A stretch of DNA of 64,000 bases from Macrotis lagotis (GCF_037893015.1 NC_133658.1:880927043-880991042); one strand, 5' to 3'; shown: positions 11,438 through 23,810, numbered from the stretch's first letter. The notes: generated by a model from the letters alone, not told the origin. Numbers and translations are program-made.

Positions 11438-11760
11438 ACTGAAGACCTAGAAAAGAAAGTTCTTGCCTCCAAAATCCTTGACTCTATGAAATGATTCAAC
11501 CTCAGAAGCATGATTTTATCAGGGGAAATGACATAAAAGACAATACAATATATCTGCTTTGATACCGCATCTTAAGGACCACTGACTTTCCATCTGACTT
11601 GTGGCTGAAACCCTCTTGTTGTGTTGTCTGTTGTCACCCCTATTAGAACGTTAGCTCCTAAGATAGTCCTGACATAATCTTACTTCCCCAGCACTTAACA
11701 TAGTGTCTGGTACATAATAGGCACTTAATAAATGTTTATTGGTTGATTCCCAATAATAAT
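11438..11760 (+). repeat. dispersed repeat with Y-box-like cold-shock segment, copy 1, and L2-like tail
   Basis: Translation from 11438 gives TEDLEKKVLASKILDSMK, then a tga stop (11492-11494) and FNLR. This resembles the start of the YBX cold-shock domain (KVLATKVLGTVKWFNVR). The following nucleotides align with copy 2 at 30540-30830. The tail cagcacttaacatagtgtc resembles L2/MIR3 ends. Confidence 0.5.
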
Positions 11761-11989
11761 CACCAAATCTAATTAATTAATTTATTCTCAATAAATAAAT
11801 TGTATTTTTTTTTCTATAACTTTGCCTTTCCTCTTGGAATGCCAACTCTATGGAATAGAGATTGTGCTTTTGTTTCTTTTTTGCATCCTTAGTATAACTG
11901 TGGTATACAATAAACATTGAATACATGTTTGTTGATTGATTAATGAGGCAATTTATAATTTATGTAGTTTTTTTCATTCCAATAGCTCT

Positions 11990-12130
11990 ATGAGATAGAT
12001 AATACAAGCATGGTACCACCATTTGACAGATGGGAAAGCTGAGGTCCAGAAAGGCAGAAATTTGCCCCACTCCCCAATTCAAATTGAATTCTGGTTCCTT
12101 GACTTTAAGTCCAGGTTTCTATTGATCCCT
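11990..12130 (-). repeat. MIR SINE
   Basis: Contains catttgacagatgggaaagc and gaattctggttccttgact. Confidence 0.65.
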
Positions 12131-12559
12131 CCTAGGTTGATTCTTTCTCCATTCTGAACAAGTGTTCTCTTCTCTGATCCCAGTTTGTCCATCAGTAGAA
12201 TGGAATGTTGCAGAGGAGAGTCTCATTCAAGGAAAGTTTGGGTTAAGTGACCTCTGAGAATCCTTTCCAAATTTGAGATTCTATGATCTTGATCAATATG
12301 AGGTCCAGATTTGTCTAATTTTATGAATTGCTGCCTGGGTTCAAGATCCTGAGGGACTTATGTTCCAATGATATCCCAATAGTTAACAATCTAAGAAACC
12401 TTTTGAAAAATCACAATTCCCCAAGCCAGATGACTCCAGTTACTGATGAATGGACCTCTCTCTTTTTCCTAACACTTGTCCACCAATGTTAGGAAAAGAG
12501 ATAAAGATGATTCCTATGAAAACGATTTCTGGTCTGTGTTTAACTTCCATTGCTAGAGA

Positions 12560-12720
12560 AAGTAGATGCTTATCTCTGTGAACATTAGATTTGGAATCAG
12601 AGAGTCTGGATTTCACTTTTGGTTCTGCCATTTAAAGCCTATGGGATGTTGGGCAAATCACGTTCTCTCGTTAGGCTTTCCCAATTGTAAAACCCCAGAT
12701 GAAGGGTTTTTATTTTTTCT
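12560..12720 (+). repeat. MIR SINE
   Basis: Contains gattttgg-like head text (gatttggaatcagagagtct), ttctgccatttaaagcc and gttgggcaaatcac. Confidence 0.7.
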
Positions 12721-13129
12721 TTTGTAAACTTTTCTTTATCAAATATCAAATGTTGCACATTTGGAAACATGATTCTCAGAAGTCTTCAGCAGACTGCTAA
12801 AGAATTTCATGCCACAAAGGTTAAAAACATCTATATTAGATGATCTCTAAGGTCTTTTAGGACCTTGGTTCTCAAAAAGCAATTATTAAGTCCTTAATTA
12901 AGTCCAGATAGTGTGCTAAGTACCAGGGATAAACTAAGAAGACAAAAAAAAAAAAACCTCAAGTGAAAACCAACAGCAGCTGCCCTCAAGGAGTTTTCAG
13001 TCTAATGAAGGATATAACATGCAATTATGTACAAACAAAATAGATAGATAAATAGATAGATAGACATATACATCTATGTATTTATGATTCTCTGAAAATA
13101 ATCAACAGAGGAAAGGCACAACATTAAGG

Positions 13130-13420
13130 GGGATTCTGAGCTTTTTAATTTTAATTTTTTTTCAGTTACATGTAAAAATAGTTTTCAACATTTATGGTTT
13201 AGTAAGATTTTTGAGTTTTACATTTTTCTGTCTCCCTCCCTTCCCTCTCTCCTCCTCATGACAGTGAGTAATCTGAAATAGGTTATACACATACAGTGAT
13301 GTTAAACATATTTCCATATTACTCATTTTGTGAAAGAAGAATCAGAACAAAAGGGGAAAAAGCATGAGAAAAAATTAATTTTTAAAATTTCATTAAAATT
13401 TTTTTAAAGTGAACATTAGC
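13130..13420 (-). repeat. L1 3' UTR fragment
   Basis: Text such as cagttacatgtaaaaatag, agttttacatttttctg, ctccctcccttccc and aagaagaatcagaacaaaa is typical of older marsupial L1 3' UTRs on the minus strand. Confidence 0.6.
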
Positions 13421-13579
13421 TTTGGTCTGCATTCAGATTCCATAGTTTTTTCTCCAGATGTGGAAGAGATTTTCCACCACAAGCTTTTTAGAAGGGATCT
13501 GGGTGGAACTTTTACTAGAGAAACTAGAAGATAAGATGAGGAGGGAAGGCATTCCAGGTTTGGAGGATAGCCATTGAAA

Positions 13580-13990
13580 ATGTAAGAAGTCAAGAAATGG
13601 CAGGTCTTGTTTAAGGAACAGCAAGGAAGTCAGGGTCACTATTTCATAGTATTCCTAGAAGGGAATAAGGCATAAAAAGACTGGAAGAATAGGAAATGGT
13701 TGGGTTATGAAGGTCTTAAAAATCAAACAACTTTTTATTTGATCCAGAAGCAATAGGAGCCATTGGAGATTGTTGAATGGAGGGGATAGGATGGGGTATG
13801 ACATGGTTATATGCACTTATACCATGATTATATGTGGAGGATGGACTGGAGTGGGGAGGGTTTTGAGACAGAAAGACCAACCAGAAGGCTATTGCAATAA
13901 GCCAGGTATGTGATGCTGAAGGCCTACACCAGCATGTTGGCGGAGGCAGAGCAAAGGAACTGGGAGGTTAGAATGTTTGAAGGAGTATCA
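13580..13990 (-). repeat. L2 LINE fragment
   Basis: On the reverse strand this is L2 ORF2/3' text: agcaataggagccattggag, ccaaccagaaggctattgca, gggataggatggggtatga. Similar to 37490-37730. Confidence 0.75.
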
Positions 13991-13999
13991 CTATGTATG

Positions 14000-14170
14000 T
14001 TTGTTTGTTTGTTTGTTTTAGGTTTTTTTGCAAGGCAAATGGGGTTAAGTGGCTTGCCCAAGGCCACACAGCTAGGTAATTATTAAGTGTCTGAGACTGG
14101 ATTTGAACTCAGGTACTCCTGACTCCAGGGCCGGTGCTTTATCCATTGTGCCACCTAGCCGCCCCCCACT
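14000..14170 (-). repeat. marsupial tRNA-derived SINE
   Basis: Reverse copy with a tttgtttgtttg tail. The duplication cactatgtatgtttg occurs on both sides (13989 and 14167). Confidence 0.92.
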
Positions 14171-15050
14171 ATGTATGTTTAAGTCCCCTGAAATGAGAGG
14201 TTGCTGGGGAGAAAAAGACTGAGATTAAGACATTGAACTTAATGAGGAAGTTCTGGAAGCCAAGAGAGATAACACTTACTAGGATCTTGATTGGATTATA
14301 TAGATTGACTAAACCTCTAAGGAATAGAGGTTATTGAGTGATGATGGAGAGGGTAAGCTTGGAAGTGGATTGGGGAACTAATAGCCTTCCAACTTCCCTA
14401 CCCTGACCAGTGAGTCAAGGGTATGAGTGAAAGTGCAGAAGCCTGGTCTCAGTGAATCCCCCCAAAAGGGGAAAAACAAAAAAGAAAAAGATTAGAGGCG
14501 AAAGCAGGATACCAAGATCTGAGGATCATACAAGGTAGAAAAACAAGCCAGCTCTATGGAGTAGACATACTTGCAATATGAAGGGCAATCAGGGAAGAGG
14601 GTAGAAGCAAGTCAGTTCTACTAGACTGGGGTGGAATTTGGTGCACCCCACTGGGGTCCTAGAGTGACATTCTTTCACCCTAGACAAATAAATTCTGATG
14701 GGTTTTTTTATTAGGTTCTTACCTAGGTCTGGTAGGACCAGGTATTGGGGGAAGGGAGCAAGAGGCTTAGACCCAGACACTGCTGAATGGTCTCCCACTG
14801 GGAATAGGAAGGAAGACTCCTGAAGAACTGGAAACTAGTTGATATTCAAACTTCCCACTGGTGAAGAAGGCGGTTTGGGTCATTACTGCTTATCTTACTC
14901 AGACAGGGTGAGTCAAGGGTTTTAAACTTTTCTAAACGTTCTAAACTTTTTGCATCCTTATGGCTATCGATGGAACAAGTAGGGGGTAACTTTTGTGTGC
15001 AGGATTGAGGGGATGGGAATAAGGAAATGGTCAGAAGGACAGATAATGAA
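14170..15050. other. unassigned non-coding sequence
   Basis: No clear repeat or exon. Short minus frames at 14589-14798 and 14846-15205 show no domain, and the second runs into the minisatellite. Confidence 0.4.
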
Positions 15051-15059
15051 ATTTGAACA

Positions 15060-15300
15060 AAGACATTCCATGTTCTAAAGGCTCTACAGCTTTGACATTG
15101 TGTTCTACAGACCCTCCCAGCTCTGACATCCTGTGTTCTAAGGACCCTCCAAGCTCTGACTTGTGTTCTAAGATCCCTCCCAGCTCTGTTATTTTCTATA
15201 CTCATAGCTCTTATAGTCTAGATTCTAACCTCTTCAGTTCTAAGATCCCTCCCAGCTCTGACATTTTGTGTTAAAAATTCCCTCCCAGATACAAAATTCT
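15060..15300. repeat. minisatellite of MIR-tail units
   Basis: About six imperfect units of 30-35 bp built on gttctaagatccctcccag followed by ctctgacat. The unit equals the 3' part of MIR (ccagctctgacattctg), suggesting slippage of a SINE tail. Confidence 0.75.
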
Positions 15301-15564
15301 GTGGGTCTATGAAGAGATGCTGGGAAATCAATTTCTAGATGACTAAAAATATAAGAAGCCTAGGGTAATTACCTGCCTCCATATCCATAGGGGGCCTGAC
15401 TTTTTTGTGAGGAAGAGATACTTTTCACTTCTCAGGAGCTTTCAGAACTGAGTGGGCCGAGAGGGAAAACAAGCAGTGAAATCACCAAGCAGAATTAGAA
15501 CTACTAGGAGTCCACCAAACATCAGAATGGAGACAGCCACTTAGCAGACACCATTTCATGACCT

Positions 15565-15747
15565 TACTGGTGGTGAAGAATCGATGCTGGAGTCAGAGAA
15601 CCCAAATTCAAATCCTGTCTCTGGTAGTTACAATCTGTAGGATTTTGGGAAATCACTTGACCTCCCTCTCAGAGAGTTTTATACACTTATACAAACATAT
15701 GTATGTGAATTATAGACACATATGTATGTATATACATATATGTATGC

Positions 15748-15778
<31 letters not shown>

Positions 15779-15785
15779 CATAGGA
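15565..15785 (+). repeat. MIR fragment and (TA)n/(CATA)n tract
   Basis: MIR text gctggagtcagagaaccc and ttttgggaaatcacttgacc, followed at 15690-15785 by a tatatg/ta microsatellite. Confidence 0.7.
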
Positions 15786-16135
15786 AAGTAGTCCTAAAGT
15801 GGAATGAGGATGTCCCTGGAGATGGTGAGTTTCCCAGCAATGGAAGTCACCATGTAAAAAACTGGACACCTATTGGTTGGTTTGGATTTCTATTAAAAGA
15901 AATCATTCTTATGCAGCTATAAGCCACCATGTGGCTTCTAATGTTGTTTTTACTCTGAGGTTCTATGTTCTGAATGTATTCGAAAGGTTGAACCCTAAAA
16001 CTACAAGAGATATCAGGGATCACACAGTCTGATCCCCTGGAGTTCTAGAATTTAAGAAGATTCTAGATTCAAGCCCAGACCATTTGACTCCATTCTCCAG
16101 TAGTAAAATAGTAAAAGGAAATGAAGAAGCAGTTT

Positions 16136-16250
16136 TTAAAAGAACAAACAGCCAAGGATTCACAATCATATGAAAAATGCTCCAAATCACTATGCAAATC
16201 AAAACTCCTCTGAAGTTTCAGTTCATATTCTGCATAGTGACAAAAATAAC
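16136..16250 (+). repeat. old L1 ORF2 fragment
   Basis: Matches the order atatgaaaaatgctccaaatcac, caaatcaaaact, gaagtttca, aaaataacaaa seen in the old L1 at 20145-20235. Confidence 0.65.
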
Positions 16251-16261
16251 AAAAAAAATGA

Positions 16262-16466
16262 AAATTTTTTCTTTTTTTTTCTTAATTTTTCTTTCCTTCT
16301 TTCTTTCATGTTTTTTTTTAGGTTTTTTTTTTTGCAAGGCAATGGGGTTAAGTGGCTCACCCAAGGCCACACAGCTAGGTAATTATTAAGTGTCTGAGGC
16401 CTGATTTGAACTCGGGTACTCCTGACTCCAGGGCCAGTGCTCTATCTACTGTGCCACCTAGCCACC
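16262..16466 (-). repeat. marsupial SINE with long T tail
   Basis: Reverse copy. Core at 16330-16466 (ggcaatggggttaagtggc, tctatctactgtgccacct). Confidence 0.9.
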
Positions 16467-16467
16467 C

Positions 16468-16620
16468 TCTTCTTTCTTTCATTTTGTTCTTTCCTACCAT
16501 CCCTCCTTCCTTCTTTTCTTCTTCCTTTCTTTTTCTTTTTTCTTTTTTCCCTTTTTTCCTTCTTTTCCTTCTTCCTTCCATTCTTTCTCTCTTTATTTTC
16601 TTCCTTTTTTTTCTTTTGCA
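16468..16620. repeat. pyrimidine-rich (TTC/TCC) tract
   Basis: About 150 bp of C/T-only sequence. Frames of 80-97 codons here are simple-sequence artefacts. Confidence 0.85.
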
Positions 16621-17048
16621 CCTGCTGTGTGCAGACAATGTTGCCTATGCTTAATAAATATTTATGGGACTGGACACACACTAAAAAGCAAACAAGTCCC
16701 AGAAAAAAGGAAAATGGTATCACAAGTTGACTCCTGGGTTACCATGTCTCCCAGTTTATAATTCTCTCTGAATTTCCAATTTGAGCAAAACATTGTGGGT
16801 GATTTCAAAAGAGTTCTCGTGATCCAGACCCAAGTTCCTCTAAAGAATGTGGTCTGATGAGTAAACAGGGTTTTTTTTTTTTAACAAAGAGCTAGCAGGG
16901 GTAGCCCCAAATACTTCAAAATTACCCATGACGAATGTGGGCTTCCAATAATATTAAGGAAGAACAATGAATATCATGACTTATTTCTGTAGTTACTTTT
17001 ATTCTTAACACTATTTGCTGGAAAGAAAACTTGGAGCTTTGAATTTTA

Positions 17049-19300
17049 TTTTCTTATTTATTTTTTTATTAAAGATTTTATTTATTTTGAGTTTTACAAT
17101 CTTTACCCTAATCTTACTTCCCTCCCCTATCCCCCACAGAAGGCGATTTGTCAGTCTCTACATTGTTTCCATGGTACACATTGATCCAAATTGAATGTGA
17201 TGAGAGAGAAATCATATTCTTAAGGAAGAAACATAAAGTATAAGAGATAGCAAGATCAGACAGTAAGATATCTGTTTTTTTCCTAAATTAAAGGAAATAG
17301 TTCTTGGTCTTTGTTCAAACTCCACAGTTCTTTCTTTGGATACAGATGGTATTCTCCATTGCAGACAGCCCCAAACTGTCCCTGATTGTTGCACTGATGG
17401 AATGAGTGAGTCCATCAAGGTTTATCATCACCCCATGTTGCTGTTAGGGTGTACAGTGTTTTTCTGGTTCTGCTCATCTCGCTCAGCATCAGTTCATGGA
17501 AATCCCTCCAGGCTTCCTTGAATTCCCATCCCTCCTGGTTTCTAATAGAACAATAGTGTTCCATGACATAACATATACCTTAGTTTGATAAGCCATTCCC
17601 CAATTAAAGGACATTTACTTAATTTCCAATTCTTTGCCACCACAAACAGGGCTGCTATGACTATTTTTGTACAAGTGATGTTTTTACCCTTTTTCATCAT
17701 CTCTTCAGGGTATAGACCTAGTAGTGGTATTGCTGGATCAAAGGGTATGCACATTTTTGTTGCCCTTTGGGTGTGGTTCTTAATTTCTCTCCAGAATTGT
17801 TGGATGAGTTCACAGCTCCACCAGCAATGTAATAGTGTCCCAGATTTCCCACAACCCTTCCAACAATGATCATTGTCCTTTCTAATCATATTGGACAGTC
17901 TGAGAGGTGTGAGGTGGTACCCCAGAGATGCTTTAATTTGCATTTTTCTAATAAGTAATAATTTAGAGAAATTTTTCATATGACTATGGATTGCTTTGAT
18001 CTCCTCATCTGTAAATTGCCTTTGCATATCCTTTGACCATTTATCAATTGGGGAATGACTTTTTTTTAAAAATATGACTCAGTTCTCTATATATTTTAGA
18101 AATGAGTCCTTTGTCAGAAACATTAGTTGTAAAGATTGTTTCCCAGTTTACTACATTTCTTTTGATCTTGGTTACAGTGGTTTTATCTGTGCAAAAACTT
18201 TTTAATTTAATGTAATCGAAATAATCTAGTTTGTTTTTGGTGATGTTCTCCATCTCTTCGTTAGTCATAAACTGCTTCCCTTTCCATAGATCTGACAGGT
18301 AAATTAGTCCTTGTTCTTCTAATTTTCTTATAGTATTATTTTTTTTTTATGTCTAAATCCTGTATCCATTTGGATCTTTTCTTGGTATAGGCCATGAGGT
18401 GTTGGTCTAATCTAAATTTCTTCCATACTAACTTCCCATCAGTTTTTTATCAAAGAGAAAGTTTTTATCCCAATAACTGGACTCTTTGAGTTTATCAAAC
18501 AGCAGATTACTATAATTGTTTCCTGCTACTGCACCTAGTCTATTCTACTGGTCCACCACTCTATTTCTTAGCCAATACCAGACAGTTTTGATGACTGATG
18601 CTTTATAATTTTAGATCAGGTAGGGCTAAATCCCCTTCTTTTGCACTTTTTTTCATTAAATCCCTGGAAATTCTTGACTTTTTATTTCTTCATGTGAATT
18701 TACTTACAACTTTTTCTAACTCAAAGAATTTTTTTTGGAATTTTGATTGGTAGGGCACCAAACAGGTAGTTTAGTTTGGGTAGAATTGTCATTTTTATTA
18801 TATTCGCTTGACCTATACAGGAGCAGTTGATGTTTGCTCAGTTATTTAAGTCTGATTTGATTTGTGTGAAAAGTGTTTTATAATTGTTTTCAAAAAGTTT
18901 CTGAGTCTGCCTTGGCAAATAGACTCCCAGGCATTTTATATTGTCTGAGGTTACTTTGAATGGGATTTCTCTTTCTAGCTCTTCCTTCTGTATCTTGCTA
19001 GACATATATAGAAAAGTTGAGGATTTATTAGGGTTTATTTTATATCCTGCAACTGTGCTAAAACTGCTAATTGTTTCCAGTAGTTTTTTGGATGATTTCT
19101 TGGGATTCTCTAGGTATACCATCATGTCATCTGCAAAGAGTGAGAGTTTTGCTTCTTTCTTCCAAATTCTAATTCCTTCAATTTCTTTTTCTTCTCTAAT
19201 TGCTGAAGCTGAAATTTCTAATACAATATTGAATAGTAGTGGTGATAATGGACATCCTTGTTTCACCCCTGATCTTATTAGGAATGAGGTTTGGAATTTT
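17049..19300 (-). mobile_element. 5'-truncated L1 (copy C)
   Basis: Minus-strand L1 3' half, about 2.25 kb: the RT core ([16 protein letters not shown] and SLFADDMMVYLENPK, 19266-19100), C-terminal ORF2 pieces (18268-18044 and 18027-17542) and a 3' UTR ending near 17060. Long frames remain but are separated by shifts and stops. Confidence 0.9.
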
Positions 19301-19404
19301 AGACTTATGAACTATCAGAGCAGGATGGAACATTCAGGAACCTTGAACACAAGAGTTCTTAAACTTCTCTGTGTCTTGGACTGCTTGGGTAGGCAATTGG
19401 TAGG

Positions 19405-19500
19405 TTATTATCCTTTATCTTCAATGAGGACCAAAATGACATGGCTATTTTGGAGTCAAGGTAGAGTGTGTCCAGTTGTGACTGATTAGATCAATATGAA
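19405..19500 (-). repeat. RTE LINE 3' end fragment
   Basis: In reverse it carries the tgtcattttggtc segment of the RTE 3' end (aggaccaaaatgacatgg) and acacactctacc-like text as at 6115-6165. Confidence 0.6.
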
Positions 19501-20084
19501 TTTGGAATCTTCTAACATAGTTGGGTACAAATAATCCAAATAAACATTTGGAGTGGAGATGTCTCTAAATTTATGCATCTCATTTCTTTCAAGTAGGCAA
19601 TAAGGTGAAATTGATGGACAACTTCTCAGAATCATTATTTTAAATGCAAAAAAATTTGATAGTTTCAGGTTCAGGTCTCAAGTTAAGAGTCTAGTCTAAT
19701 CTTTTTATTTTGCAGAGAAGGCTGAAGGTTAATTGACTTGTTCAAAGATCAAACGAACTTGTGAATGAAAGAACCAGCCATGAATCTAGATCACAACTTG
19801 TTATTTTATGGTAGGGATTATTTTTACATATGGGTTGAATTAGAAGGTTGATGAAGTCTCTCCAACTTAGAGGGAGAGTCAATAAACATTTATTAAGTGT
19901 CTACTATGTTCAGGCATTATGTTAAATGCCGAGGATAAGAAGAAAGACTTAAGATAATTCCTGCCCATTAATGTATTCAGAATAATGAAGGGAAGTGGTT
20001 GAATGAGGAAAGCAATCTTTGTCTCAAATTTCTCTGATAAGAGTTTGGTATCACACACACACACAGACAATTGTCATTCTCCAG

Positions 20085-20780
20085 TTACTAAACGGTCAAA
20101 GGATATGAATAAACAATTCTCAAAAGAATAATTGCAAAATATGAAGAAATGTTCCAAATCACTAGTAACAAGAGAAACACAAATCAAAACAATTCTGAAG
20201 TTTCACTTCATACTTTGCATATTGGTAAAAATAACAAAATATGACAATAGTTGATGTTGGAAGGGTTGTAGGAAAATAGACCCATTAATACGTTTTTATT
20301 GGTGAAACTGGGAAATGGTACAACCATTTTGGAAAGTAATTTGGAATTGTGCAAATAAAGTTACTGAAATGTTCATACCCTTTGAACCAGAAATTCCATT
20401 ACTGGGCTTATAGATTAAAGAAGTCATTGACAAACAAACCTTTTCCATTAACTCCAAAATGTTTATAGCAGTATTTTTTTTTCTGATAAGATTGGAAACA
20501 AAGTAGATTCCCAATAGTTGGGAAATGGCTAGACAAATTGTGGTCCATGAATGTGACAGAATATGATTGTGCTCTAAGAAATGATTGTGATGAATATAGA
20601 GAAGTGTGGAAAAACTTATATGAGTTGATGCAAAGTGAAGTAAGCAGTTAAGAAAACAATATACACAGTAACTACAACAATGTAAGTGGAAAGAACAGTG
20701 ACACTCCAAAAATTAAACAGTAAATGCAACAAAATTCTTAAAAGTGGAACTCAAATAAAGAGATATAAGAATATATCCCC
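20085..20780 (+). mobile_element. old L1 3' fragment
   Basis: Degenerate ORF2 C-terminus: aaacggtcaaaggatatgaa, ttggaagggttgtagg, tataccctttgaacc-like text, and a MFIAVFF-like segment before the 3' UTR. More diverged than copies A-C. Confidence 0.75.
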
Positions 20781-21611
20781 CAAGCCACTTTTTTTGCGGA
20801 GGTGGAGGATGCATACAAGTTATACATTACAAATGTTTTCAGAGTTTTTCAATGTATCAATTAATTGAGTGGCCTTTTTCCCCCTCTACCATTTGTCATA
20901 TAGAATGGCTCTCTGGGAAGGGGAGAGTAAGGAGTATACATGATAATGTAAGAAAAGAAATAAAAATTTCTGCCCTCAAAGAATTCACAATCTAATGGGA
21001 ACAACAACACTTGATAATGGGGAGGTGGAGAGAAAGGTTATGCAGAACAGGGGTACACAAGACAAAGTTTTGCAGGTGCTGGGAAAAGTTCTGAAGATGT
21101 ATGAGTTTATAAATTGATTTCATCTTGCAGAATGATGAGTTTCTGGAGATAATGAGGTCCAGAAAAGTAGCTGTGTGGAATTTCTCTGTTCTGTGATTTT
21201 GCTACCAGTCTCTTTAGTTCTGTGATTCTACTGGTTTGGAAATATCCATGGATTCCTTGAAAATACTGCTGCCAATCAAAATGATTGACATGCAAGACAT
21301 CTAAGAGGCAAAACCAAAGTTTATTATAAATGCTTCAGCATTGACCCAGAACTCTTAATGAACTCTGAGTAAGGAAGAGAATTGGAAATGTGTACAATCC
21401 TGATGCCAATTTCTCCAATTTCATGATTGTGCTATGGTTATAGGGGGATGTGGAGTGAGAGAACATGAGTCCTGGTTTTGCCACCCACTACGTTTCTGAA
21501 AAAAAGTGAGCTTGGACAGGTCACCTCTGCAACTTAGCTTTTTGATCTGTAAAAAGGGGAAGTTTTCATCGATTTAGAGCTTAAAAATTTCTCGTAGTCA
21601 CCTAATTCAGT

Positions 21612-21800
21612 GGTATCAAACTCAAATAGAAATAAAACCTCATCAGTGCATATTGACTTAGAAAACCACAAATTAATATTATCTAGGTTGCATTGTATTT
21701 TTATTTATTTTCTTAGTCATTTCTCAACTTATTTAATTTTGTTTGGGGCACACTAGAGCATTTTGATGGTAGCTAACAGCTACTGACACCTCAGATATAA
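21612..21800. mobile_element. hAT-type MITE
   Basis: Begins cagtggtatcaaactcaaat and ends near tactgacacctca, which are inverted partners. The internal text tgacttagaaaaccacaaa and tgtatttttatttattttct is typical of the marsupial element. Confidence 0.7.
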
Positions 21801-21959
21801 TCCAACCCTTTCATTTGATGGATATGGAAACCAAGGCCAGCAAAGTTAAATGACTTGTCTAAAGTCGCATAAATAGTAATTGACAGAGCTGGGGTCTGAA
21901 TTTCAAGCTAAGGTTGGATTAAATGACTTCTAAGGTTCTTACAGTCTTACATGCATGAA

Positions 21960-22500
21960 ATGATATATTCAGTGTTCTTTTTGCTACATCACCAAACTAG
22001 AGATGTAAGCCCACAGTATGCTGATTGGCTTGGGTCCTAAAAGTGAAATGCAAATACAGAGAAATTCAAACAAACTTTGTGGAAATGCAAACATGTGTTC
22101 ACTATCATTCCAAGTAGCATTTACTCAATCCGCTGAATTTGAGAACAAGGATTTCTACCAGCACAAATAATGGATTGTTTGCTATCCTTTCCTCTCAGTA
22201 TCCCAAGGTTCAAAATAAGCGCAAATCAAACCCCCAAAAACACAATACAAAGGTCCAAAGCTTCCCACTTTGTTCAGAATTTGCTGAGCCACTGACCCCC
22301 AAAGAGCAATTCTTCACACTCAGCAATTCTTAGTGAAAGTTACTTCTCTATTATTCTGGGAGGGGCAATCAACTCCTCAAACAGTAGGGGAGGCAATATA
22401 AGGAAGAACAGAATTCTCCAGGCAGGCCTAGCTCAGTGTTTTTTGTGGTTTTCCTGTTTTTTCTTTCCTACATGACTTCCCTCCACCTCCTCCACTTCTC
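21960..22500. other. unassigned sequence downstream of TNFRSF8
   Basis: Apparently unique text without repeats I recognise. A 64-codon frame (22139-22333) has no domain. Confidence 0.4.
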
Positions 22501-22544
22501 AGAGTGGGAAATTAGAGATTATCACTTTTTATTTTACAAATGAG

Positions 22545-22830
22545 AAAACTGAGGCAAACAGAAGATAAGTGACTTGCTGAGGGTCACACAGCTACTAAAT
22601 ATTAAGTGAGAGTTGAATCTGAATTTCCTTTACTCCAAGATTCTCCTAGTTTAAGTAAGAGAGGAAGGAAGATAGGGGGTTAAGGGTCTAGGAGGGCTCT
22701 ACCTCAGATGATAGGTGAGCCCTACCTATTGGAAAATCTCATGTCTTAAATGGTACTCTTGTCAGACAATTCCAGGGAGGCTGAGGAAGCAGCAAATGTG
22801 AAGTAAGATGGCACTAGCTGGGCACTTGGT
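22545..22830. repeat. direct duplication, copy 1
   Basis: Shares long stretches with 23325-23575: a MIR tail (cacagctactaa), then agtttaagt...gag, ggtctagga, ctctacctcagatga, caggtgagccct-like, atctcatgtc, taaatggta, and gcagatgtgaagtaag-like blocks in the same order. The two copies are about 0.75 kb apart and moderately diverged. Confidence 0.75.
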
Positions 22831-23324
22831 ACCCACCCAGGATTACAGGAACTGGGTGGGTCAGTGGGGTCTCATCAATTGAAATGGTCAGTGGTAGCTA
22901 GGGGCCTTTCCCAGGTCTCCTGCCTGGCAGGAGTGCCCCTGAACCTACAATCCATTGATTTTTCCCTAGGGCTCACAAGATCTGAAGGAGGCACCATACT
23001 GTGAACACAAATCCTAGTTTAACTTCCCTTTTGAGTCAAGTGGTCTAACCACAGGGGACTGGCTGAGGGCCTACTTCTGAGACACCAAGATTCTCCAGTG
23101 ATATGTTTACAGTAAGGCGTAGGCCAATATGGCTCTAGAAGTATTTTGGGAAAGGGACTGAAGGTGTTGGAGTGTGGGGGAAGAGTAAGCAGTAGTCTAG
23201 GGTCAAAGCTAACCTCTGGTCTCTGTCACTCTGTACAGAATGGATCACAGGTCTTCTGATGGAGGCAGTCAAGAGTGCCTGGGTGGCCTGGGCCTATACA
23301 CCAGAGGAGCAATGGAGAGATGAT

Positions 23325-23575
23325 GGGGAAGTTAAGTGATCTCCCAAGGTTATACAGCTACTAAGGATCAAGTGAGATTTGACTCCAAGGTCCTCTTTTC
23401 AGTTTAAGTCGGAGAGAAAGGAAGTTAGGGGCTCAGGGTCTAGGAGACCTCTACCTCAGATGACAGGTGAGCCCTGATGAGGAAATCTCATGTCCTAAAT
23501 GGTATTATTGTCAGATAAGACCAAGGAAGCAGCAGATGTGAAGTAAGAAGGCACTGGAGAGATGAGCACTTCCCC
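23325..23575. repeat. direct duplication, copy 2
   Basis: Second copy of the 22545-22830 block, same orientation and same order of shared blocks, with small gaps. It lies within the probable 3' UTR of TNFRSF8. Confidence 0.75.
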
Positions 23576-23810
23576 AGCAAACCAAACATCCTGGCAGGCT
23601 CTTCAGCATCCCTCTTGCCTCTTCTTTCTTTAAAATGTAATTCTATGACAGGTTGTGATTCATAATCCTTAAGGCAATTCAGGAAGGTCAGCTCAGGCTT
23701 CAGTCCTGAGCCGCGTGGCCTGGAGACACGGTTCCATTGCTCAGTTCCTGCTTGTTAGCTCAGTTTCCCAAGCTCGCTCTTGGGGATGCCTGGCCTCCTT
23801 CCTCTAGCCT

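Larger units (their letters stand above)
22528..23810 (-). other. TNFRSF8: probable TNFRSF8 3' UTR / downstream flank
   Basis: Downstream of the stop codon no exon is expected, so this stretch should hold the 3' UTR. The first AATAAA-type hexamer I find on the minus strand is at 22533-22528, inside a MIR-like segment, giving a 3' UTR near 1.3 kb. This endpoint is a guess. The region contains a direct duplication of about 250 bp (see separate entries). Confidence 0.35.

Noticed and set aside
14846..15205. 119-codon minus frame
   Set aside because: Much of it is translation of the MIR-tail minisatellite.
15060..15300. CRISPR-like array
   Set aside because: Units are contiguous and imperfect without spacers; the DNA is clearly mammalian.
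18941..19489. 182-codon plus-strand frame
   Set aside because: Antisense to the L1 ORF2 RT region on the minus strand, then runs into an RTE fragment.
1..22500. TNFRSF1B exons downstream of TNFRSF8
   Set aside because: Expected from human gene order, but no signal peptide, Cys-rich or TNFR2 tail segment could be found; it may lie beyond the left edge.
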